Origin: JBDOQU01 sp039839375
GTDB lineage: Bacteria; Pseudomonadota; Alphaproteobacteria; DSM-16000; Inquilinaceae
DNA: 64,000 nt
Assembly (NCBI RefSeq): GCF_039839375.1
Contig: NZ_JBDOQU010000005.1
Location: forward strand, 193,312 to 257,311
Direction of reading: 5' to 3'
A program made the position numbers and the translations under genes. Positions 58,886 to 64,000 of the stretch are shown here, piece by piece. Position 1 is the stretch's first letter. Every line of letters starts with the position of its first letter. The notes beneath the pieces were generated by a model. It was not told where the DNA came from, made no database searches, and saw nothing but the letters and a program-made list of their open reading frames with translations.

Positions 58886-60079
58886 GTGGGAGCGTCGGTG
58901 GCGCATCGTAACGTCATAGCCGCAAATGGCAATTCGGCGATGCCGGGGGATGCGGCCACGCTGACCGTCGACCGCGCGGGCGACGGGACCGTGCTCCGCG
59001 CCGTCGGCGACTGGGACATCGGCGCGGCCGCCCGGCTTGAGGCGGAACTGGATTCCGTGCCGGCGACGGGCGGTGAGCAGGTCACGCTGGACCTTTCCGG
59101 CCTCACGGCGATCGACACCGCGGGCGCGTGGCTGCTGCACCGGGCGCGGGAAAGACTGGTGGCGGCCGGCGCTTCGGTAAGCATCGTCGACCCGCCGCCC
59201 GACCTTGCCGGGCTGATGGCGGCCGTCGATGAGGCCGCGCCCCAGCCGCCCCCCGCGCCGTCCGGGCCGGGGGAGGGGCCTGTCATCCGCTTCGTCGGCG
59301 GCGTCGGCCGGGCGACGGTCGATTTCGGGCGGGAATCGCTCGCGCTCCTGAACTTCCTCGGCATGCTGGTCATCCGGCTGGGCGGGGCCATCGCCCATCC
59401 GCGCCGCCTGCGCGCCACCAGCATCGTCCACCATATGGAGGCGACGGGGCTTGCCGCCATGCCGATCGTCGGCCTTCTGTCCTTCCTGATCGGCGTCGTG
59501 CTGGCCTATCAGGGGGCGGACCAGCTCCGCCAGTTCGGCGCGGAGATATACGTGGTGAACCTGCTGGGCATCTCCGTCCTGCGCGAACTGGGCGCGCTGA
59601 TAACGGCGATCATCGTCGCCGGCCGGTCGGGCTCGGCCTTCACCGCGCAGATCGGCACGATGAAGGTGAACCAGGAAGTCGACGCGATGCGGACCCTGGG
59701 ACTGGACCCCGTCGACATCCTGACCCTGCCGCGCGTCATCGCGCTGATGGTTACGCTGCCGCTCCTGGTCTTCTACGCCGACATCGTCGCCCTCTTCGGC
59801 GGCGCGGTGATGAGCTGGGCCGCGCTGGGGATCACCTTCCCGCAATTCATGGGTCAGCTACAGTCGGCGGTCGACCTGTCGCAGTTCTGGATCGGAATGG
59901 TGAAGGCCCCCGTCTTCGCCTTCACCATCGCCATGGTCGGCTGCTATCAGGGGCTGAAGGTCGGCGGCAGCGCGGAAAGCGTGGGCCGGCTGACCACCAC
60001 CGCCGTCGTCCAGTCGATCTTTCTGGTGATCGTGCTGGACGCGATCTTCTCGATCATCTTCGCGACGATGGGGGTCTGA
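58886..60079 (+). CDS. MlaE-type ABC permease with an N-terminal STAS domain
   Basis: 397 residues from the GTG at 58886 (GGAG seven bases upstream). The N-terminal STAS-like domain (about 25-110) has LDLSGLTAIDTAGAWLLHRA. The permease core (about 140-397) shows IVGLLSFLIGVVLAYQGADQ, REL GALITAIIVAGRSGSAF-type block and MRTLGLDPVDILTLPRVIAL. In E. coli the STAS part is a separate protein (MlaB); here it is fused. It would be the inner-membrane part of a lipid transporter. It heads the mlaEFD-lipoprotein operon. Confidence 0.9.
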   Translation: MGASVAHRNVIAANGNSAMPGDAATLTVDRAGDGTVLRAVGDWDIGAAARLEAELDSVPATGGEQVTLDLSGLTAIDTAGAWLLHRARERLVAAGASVSIVDPPPDLAGLMAAVDEAAPQPPPAPSGPGEGPVIRFVGGVGRATVDFGRESLALLNFLGMLVIRLGGAIAHPRRLRATSIVHHMEATGLAAMPIVGLLSFLIGVVLAYQGADQLRQFGAEIYVVNLLGISVLRELGALITAIIVAGRSGSAFTAQIGTMKVNQEVDAMRTLGLDPVDILTLPRVIALMVTLPLLVFYADIVALFGGAVMSWAALGITFPQFMGQLQSAVDLSQFWIGMVKAPVFAFTIAMVGCYQGLKVGGSAESVGRLTTTAVVQSIFLVIVLDAIFSIIFATMGV

Positions 60080-60104
60080 GGGCTTGACCGGAGCGACCGC
60101 CATC

Positions 60105-60920
60105 ATGGACCGGCCGGAGACGGAGGACGAGGAGATCGTCATCCGCATCACCGGCCTGTCGACCCGCTTCGGCCCCCAGGTGATCCATGAAGGGCTGGAC
60201 CTCGCGGTGCGCCGCGGGGAGGTGCTGGGCATCGTCGGCGGGTCGGGCACCGGCAAGTCCGTGCTGCTGCGGGAGATCATCGGGCTCCACAAGCCGGCAT
60301 CCGGCCGGATCGAGATATTCGGCCGGGACACGGCCGAGCTGACGCCGGCGGAGCGGCGGCGGATGCAGAGCCGCTGGGGCGTGCTTTTCCAGGACGGCGC
60401 GCTCTTCTCCTCCATGACGGTGGAGGAGAACGTGATGACGCCGCTGAAGGAACATACCGACCTTCCCCGCGACCTGATTTCGGAGATCGCGCGGGTGAAG
60501 ATCGCGATGGCGGGCCTGCCGCCGGTCGCGGCCGGCAAGCTGCCGTCGGAGCTGTCCGGCGGCATGCGCAAACGCGCCGGCCTCGCCCGGGCGCTTGCGC
60601 TGGACCCGGCGCTGCTTTTCCTGGACGAGCCGACGGCCGGGCTGGACCCGATCGGCGCGGCCTCGTTCGACGAGTTGATCGCCGGATTGCAACGCAGCCT
60701 TAATCTCACCGTTTGCATGGTGACGCACGATCTGGACAGCCTGTCCGCTATCTGCGACCGCATCGCCGTGCTGGTGGACCGGAGGATCATCGTGGACACG
60801 ATGGAGAATCTGATGGCGCTGGATCATCCCTGGATCAGGGAATATTTCCACGGCCCCCGCGGCCGCGCCGCCGCCCGTGCCGCTGATCACGCCGCCGCCG
60901 AGCGGAAGGAGCGGAACTGA
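60105..60920 (+). CDS. MlaF-type ABC ATPase
   Basis: 271 residues from the ATG at 60105 (GGAG 11 bases upstream); a TTG at 60084 would add seven residues. GIVGGSGTGKSVLLREIIG is the Walker A, ELSGGMRKRAGLARALALDP the signature and LLFLDEPTAGLDP the Walker B. It powers the MlaE permease. The TGA overlaps the mlaD ATG, so translation is coupled. The C-terminal tail RGRAAARAADHAAAERKERN is basic. Confidence 0.92.
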   Translation: MDRPETEDEEIVIRITGLSTRFGPQVIHEGLDLAVRRGEVLGIVGGSGTGKSVLLREIIGLHKPASGRIEIFGRDTAELTPAERRRMQSRWGVLFQDGALFSSMTVEENVMTPLKEHTDLPRDLISEIARVKIAMAGLPPVAAGKLPSELSGGMRKRAGLARALALDPALLFLDEPTAGLDPIGAASFDELIAGLQRSLNLTVCMVTHDLDSLSAICDRIAVLVDRRIIVDTMENLMALDHPWIREYFHGPRGRAAARAADHAAAERKERN

Positions 60921-61885
60921 TGGAGACCCGCGCCTCCTACATCACCGTCGGCAGCTTCGTCCTGGCGCTCATCGCCGGGCTCGTGCTGTTCGTCGTCTGG
61001 CTCGGCCGCATCAGCTTCGAGGAGCCGGGCGACCGCTACCTGATCTATTTCACCGGCTCCGTGACCGGCCTCCAGCAGGGCTCGACGGTCCAGGTGCGCG
61101 GCATCCCGGTCGGACAGGTGGTCGATCTTGGCTTCGATTCCACGGATATCGGCCAGATTCGCGTGATGATCGAGGTCCAGCCCGACACGCCGATCCGCCA
61201 GGACAGCGTGGCGTCGCTGGCCACCCAGGGCATCGCCGGCGTTCCCTTCGTCCAGATCACAGGCGGTTCGGCAGATGCCGCACCTCTGGTCGCCAGCGAC
61301 GGGCAGGAGTACCCCGTCATCGAATCGCGGCCCTCGACGCTCCAGGCGGTGCTGGAGACCTTCCCCGCCACGATGCAGCAGTTCGCCGATGTGATGGACC
61401 GGATCAACGAGCTGATGTCGGATGAGAACCAGCAGATGATCGCCCGGACTCTCGCCAACGTTCAGGATCTGACCGCCTCACTCGCAGACAGCGTTGAGCA
61501 TGCCGACGCGCTGATCGTGAACGCCGACGGGATGGTGGAGGAACTGCGCATCGACATGGCCCGCATCAGCGACGATCTGGACCGGACCCTGGCGACGGTG
61601 GAGGAGGGGGTGGCGCAGGCGTCGGCCGATTTCTCCGCCACCACGCAGGAATATCGCGAGCTGGCGCAGACCTTCGGCCATGCGGCCGAGCAGCTTGACG
61701 CCGTCATCACCGCGGCCCGGCCGGGGCTGACGGAATTTTCTCAGACCGGGCTGGTGGAATTCACCATCATGGTCGCGGAGCTGCGAAGCCTCGCCAACAC
61801 GCTGGCGCGGGTCGCCGAGCGAATCGAGCGCGATCCGCGCACCTTCCTTTTCGGAACCACGAATCAGGGCGTTCCCACCCAATGA
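60920..61885 (+). CDS. MlaD/MCE-domain periplasmic protein
   Basis: 321 residues. A single N-terminal membrane anchor (about 8-30) is followed by an MCE domain: GSVTGLQQGSTVQVRGIPVG then QVVDLGFDSTDIGQIRVMIE. A long helical tail follows. MCE proteins form the lipid-binding ring between the inner membrane ABC module and the outer membrane. The start overlaps the mlaF stop. The stop overlaps the next lipoprotein start as ATGA. Confidence 0.92.
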   Translation: METRASYITVGSFVLALIAGLVLFVVWLGRISFEEPGDRYLIYFTGSVTGLQQGSTVQVRGIPVGQVVDLGFDSTDIGQIRVMIEVQPDTPIRQDSVASLATQGIAGVPFVQITGGSADAAPLVASDGQEYPVIESRPSTLQAVLETFPATMQQFADVMDRINELMSDENQQMIARTLANVQDLTASLADSVEHADALIVNADGMVEELRIDMARISDDLDRTLATVEEGVAQASADFSATTQEYRELAQTFGHAAEQLDAVITAARPGLTEFSQTGLVEFTIMVAELRSLANTLARVAERIERDPRTFLFGTTNQGVPTQ

Positions 61886-62544
61886 GCCAACAAATCCTCT
61901 TTCGCCGGCGATCGGTCCTCCGCATGACCGCCGCCGGACTGGCCGCGGGCGCGACCGCGGGGTGCGCCGCCATCTCCATCGTGCCGGAGCCGCCCCAGCT
62001 CTACACGCTGACGCCCAAGAGCACCTTCGACCCCGGCCTGCCGGCGGTGGACTGGCAGCTTCTGGTGGAGCCGCCGGTGGCGGCGGCGGGGCTCGATACC
62101 GTGCGGATCGCGCTCAGCCCAACGCCGACGACGGTGGATTACTACGCCTCGGTCGCCTGGACCGACCGGGCACCGGCGATGGTCCAGCGCCTGCTGGTCG
62201 AAAGCTTCGAGAATTCCGGCAAGATCGTCGGCGTCAGCCGCGACGCGATCGGCCTGCGGTCGGATTATGTGCTGAGCGGCGACCTCCGCGAATTCCAGGC
62301 GGAGGAATGGAACGGGGCCGGCACCCGCGCGCGGGTCCGCTTCAACGCCAAGCTGATCACGATGCCGGAACGCCAGATCGTCGCCAGCGAGACCTTCGAA
62401 TTCGTGGAGCCGGCGACCGGCGCGGGCTTCGAAGGCGTCATCGCGGCCTTCGACCAGGCGCTGGGCAAGACGATGCGCCGGGTGGTGGAATGGACGCTGG
62501 TCCAGGGGGAACGACACAGGAATGGCGCGGCCGGCTCATCTTGA
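61882..62544 (+). CDS. ABC-type transport auxiliary lipoprotein (PqiC/ABC_trans_aux type)
   Basis: 220 residues. The start is RRRSVLRMTAAGLAAGATAG followed by Cys; the ATAGC lipobox and the Arg-rich head suggest a lipoprotein, perhaps Tat-routed. The mature part has PQLYTLTPKSTFDP and DYYASVAWTDRAPAMVQRLL, typical of ABC_trans_aux proteins. It is probably an outer-membrane partner of the MlaEFD system. It is the last gene of that operon; a CtrA box follows. Confidence 0.87.
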   Translation: MSQQILFRRRSVLRMTAAGLAAGATAGCAAISIVPEPPQLYTLTPKSTFDPGLPAVDWQLLVEPPVAAAGLDTVRIALSPTPTTVDYYASVAWTDRAPAMVQRLLVESFENSGKIVGVSRDAIGLRSDYVLSGDLREFQAEEWNGAGTRARVRFNAKLITMPERQIVASETFEFVEPATGAGFEGVIAAFDQALGKTMRRVVEWTLVQGERHRNGAAGSS

Positions 62545-62581
62545 GAAACAAAAGAGATAATTGCTCTCCAACCGGGTTCGA

Positions 62582-62598
62582 TTAATCACCCTTTAACC
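62582..62598 (+). promoter_or_regulatory. Perfect CtrA box before the DUF2336 gene
   Basis: TTAA-TCACCCT-TTAACC matches the CtrA consensus TTAA-N7-TTAAC exactly. It lies 75-91 bp before the DUF2336 ATG and just after the end of the mla operon. Confidence 0.6.
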
Positions 62599-62672
62599 CC
62601 TCCGGCGTCACGCTGCATGGCGGCCCCTGACGAGGCCGTTTCCTGCTGGCGTGCCCTTAAGATTGAGGACTC

Positions 62673-63785
62673 ATGACCGCGAGCCTTTCCCACGCCGACG
62701 TCGCAAAGCTCGTCTCCAACCCCTCGGCGGAATCCCGCGCGGAGACCGTGGCGAAGGTGGCCACCCACATCTCCACGGAAAGCCTGTCCCAGGAAGAGCG
62801 GAAGCTGGCCGAAGACATCGTCCGCGCCATGGTGCGCGACGCGTCCGCGCTGGTGCGGGAGGCGCTGTCCGCCAATCTGAAGACCGCTAAGAACCTGCCG
62901 CGGGACCTTGTCCTGACCCTCGCCAACGACATCGACAGCGTCGCCGCGCCGATTCTCGAATTCTCCGACCTCCTGTCCGTCCCCGACCTGGTCGATCTGG
63001 TCCGCAACGGGCATGAGGCCAGGCAGATCGCCATCGCACGGCGCAAGGAGGTGCCGGCGGAGCTTGCCGACGCCCTGATCGAAACCGACAACGCCCATGT
63101 CGTCGGAACGCTTGTCGGCAACAATGGCGCGACGCTGTCCGAAGCGGGACTCAACCGCATCGTCGACCGGTTCGGCGACATGCCGGCAATACAGGAACCG
63201 CTGGTCAAGCGCGACAGGCTGCCGATCGCCGTGGCCGAAAGGCTGGTCGCGCGGCTGTCCGATCATCTGCGCGACTATCTGGTCGCCCACCATGATCTGA
63301 CGATCGATTCGGCCAGCGAACTGATCCTGAAGGCCCGCGAAAGAGCGACCGTCAACCTGATCGGCGAAGGCAAGGGGACGGCCGATGTGGAGAGGCTGGC
63401 CCGGCAGCTTTACGCCAACGGCCGGCTGACGCCGTCGCTGGTGCTGCGCGCGCTCTGCGCCGGAGACGTGCTGTTCTTCGAGGTCGCGATCTCGACCATG
63501 GCGAAGGTCAAGCTGCCGAACGCCCGCCGGCTGATCCACGACCCGGGCATGCTGGGGCTCCAGTCCCTGTGCTCGCGCGCCGGCCTCCCGCCCTCGCTGC
63601 AGGGCGCCATCCGGATGGCGCTCGATGTCGCGCAGCAGACCGATTTCGGCGGCGCGGACTATGACCGGGAGATCTACAGCCGCACGATGATCGAACGCAT
63701 CCTCACCCAGTGCGACAGCATGCGATCGGAAGACGCCGACTACCTGCTCCGCCGCCTGGACGACCTGGCCTCCGCCCACGCCTGA
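62673..63785 (+). CDS. DUF2336 family protein
   Basis: 370 residues. Helical HEAT-like repeats span most of the protein: LAEDIVRAMVRDASALVREA, LVDLVRNGHEARQIAIARRK and the C-terminal AIRMALDVAQQTDFG. DUF2336 proteins are almost confined to alphaproteobacteria and their role is unknown. There is no signal or membrane span. GAGG lies before the ATG at 62673. A perfect CtrA box upstream suggests cell-cycle or motility-linked expression. Confidence 0.85.
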   Translation: MTASLSHADVAKLVSNPSAESRAETVAKVATHISTESLSQEERKLAEDIVRAMVRDASALVREALSANLKTAKNLPRDLVLTLANDIDSVAAPILEFSDLLSVPDLVDLVRNGHEARQIAIARRKEVPAELADALIETDNAHVVGTLVGNNGATLSEAGLNRIVDRFGDMPAIQEPLVKRDRLPIAVAERLVARLSDHLRDYLVAHHDLTIDSASELILKARERATVNLIGEGKGTADVERLARQLYANGRLTPSLVLRALCAGDVLFFEVAISTMAKVKLPNARRLIHDPGMLGLQSLCSRAGLPPSLQGAIRMALDVAQQTDFGGADYDREIYSRTMIERILTQCDSMRSEDADYLLRRLDDLASAHA

Positions 63786-63798
63786 ACGCAATTGTCGT

Positions 63799-63879
63799 CA
63801 TGCCGGACTTGATCCCATAGGCGCTAACCTTGATCGTAATTTCCCCTCTCCTGCTTCGCGGGAGAGGGTGAGGGTGGGG
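63799..63879. repeat. Hairpin repeat, inverted copy of the 34.2-kb mosaic end
   Basis: GTCATGCCGGACTTGATCCC then ATAGGCGCTAACCTTGATC is the reverse complement, with few changes, of 34255-34303. A CTCTCCTGCTTCGCGGGAGA hairpin and GGGTGAGGGTGGGG complete it. It lies between the DUF2336 stop and the IS481-like element. Confidence 0.75.
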
Positions 63880-63895
63880 TCCAACCCGGATAGAT

Positions 63896-64000
63896 AGGTG
63901 ACAGTTTAGCCCGGCGACATGGGTGACAGGTCTCAGAGTGGTTGCAGGAGGTGCGGCCATGCCCTGGAGAGAGACCTGTGTGATGGATCAGCGGCTGAGA
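63896..64000 (+). mobile_element. Left end of an IS481-like insertion sequence, cut by the window edge
   Basis: GGTGACAG occurs at about 63897 and 63931 before a transposase start, in the manner of an IS left end. The exact terminus is uncertain. The insertion appears to have gone into or beside the hairpin repeat at 63799-63879. Confidence 0.5.
63959..64000 (+). CDS. IS481-family transposase, first 14 codons only
   Basis: ATG at 63959 with GCAGGAGG seven to twelve bases upstream. The visible peptide MPWRETCVMDQRLR matches the usual start of IS481-type transposases (MPWKETCVMDxRxRF) as I recall it. The rest lies beyond the window. Strand and frame are clear; completeness cannot be judged. 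Confidence 0.65.
   Translation, partial: MPWRETCVMDQRLR

Overview
The window looks like a chromosome segment of a high-G+C alphaproteobacterium, probably a Rhodospirillales-type lineage. Pointers are a NepR/EcfG general stress module, CtrA-type boxes (TTAA-N7-TTAA), a DUF2336 gene, GatCAB, PssA/Psd, an RNase J, an Mla-type lipid ABC operon and an HWE kinase. This placement is inference from gene content; there is no rRNA in the window.

Layout. 1-2.0 kb: end of a YcbB-type L,D-transpeptidase, a Tudor-like DUF2945 gene, dps and a Tat-exported YcbK-like protein. 2.0-7.5 kb: a TAXI binding protein with a membrane histidine kinase, an acyl-CoA dehydrogenase, and a TetR regulator with an SMR (SugE/Gdx) exporter. 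7.5-12.3 kb: a lower-G+C island holding a small protein plus a large GHKL (Hsp90/MutL-fold) ATPase, convergent with an HTH protein plus a DNA methyltransferase. This is the best candidate for an undescribed system. 12.4-18.1 kb: UspA, a Gre factor, an FAD oxidase with Sua5, carbonic anhydrase, TspO, a phosphoribosyltransferase gene broken by one amber codon, and tRNA-Val. 18.3-27.2 kb: housekeeping block glmU-glmS, ruvX, gatCAB and a Cys/Met-type PLP enzyme. 27.2-31.5 kb: two transporter/AraC divergent pairs and an AT-hook mini-protein. 31.8-33.9 kb: Crp/Fnr, NepR and EcfG. 34.4-42.8 kb: RF3, an EamA exporter, a beta-beta-alpha-metal nuclease, a CrtI-like oxidoreductase, an orphan amino-acid permease, a lytic transglycosylase, a cyclophilin and a zinc alcohol dehydrogenase. 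42.9-50.5 kb: a soluble two-PAS chemoreceptor, cytochrome c, an MFS/AraC pair, RNase J, an orphan hypothetical, a 25-codon mini-ORF with an ideal Shine-Dalgarno, and BrnTA. 50.5-55.5 kb: GH13 glucosidase, pssA-psd, and a MerR/cation-efflux pair. 55.6-64 kb: HWE kinase with receiver, creatininase-apt, the mlaEFD-lipoprotein operon, DUF2336, and the left edge of an IS481-type element.

Regulation visible in the sequence includes four CtrA-like boxes, EcfG-like promoters in front of dps, crp/fnr and nepR-ecfG, TetR, MerR and LiuR-like operators, and several classes of intergenic hairpin repeats. One repeat class shows compensatory stem changes. Many stop/start overlaps (ATGA, TGATG) show translational coupling in sua5-FAD oxidase, gatC-gatA, psd-pssA and mlaF-mlaD-lipoprotein.
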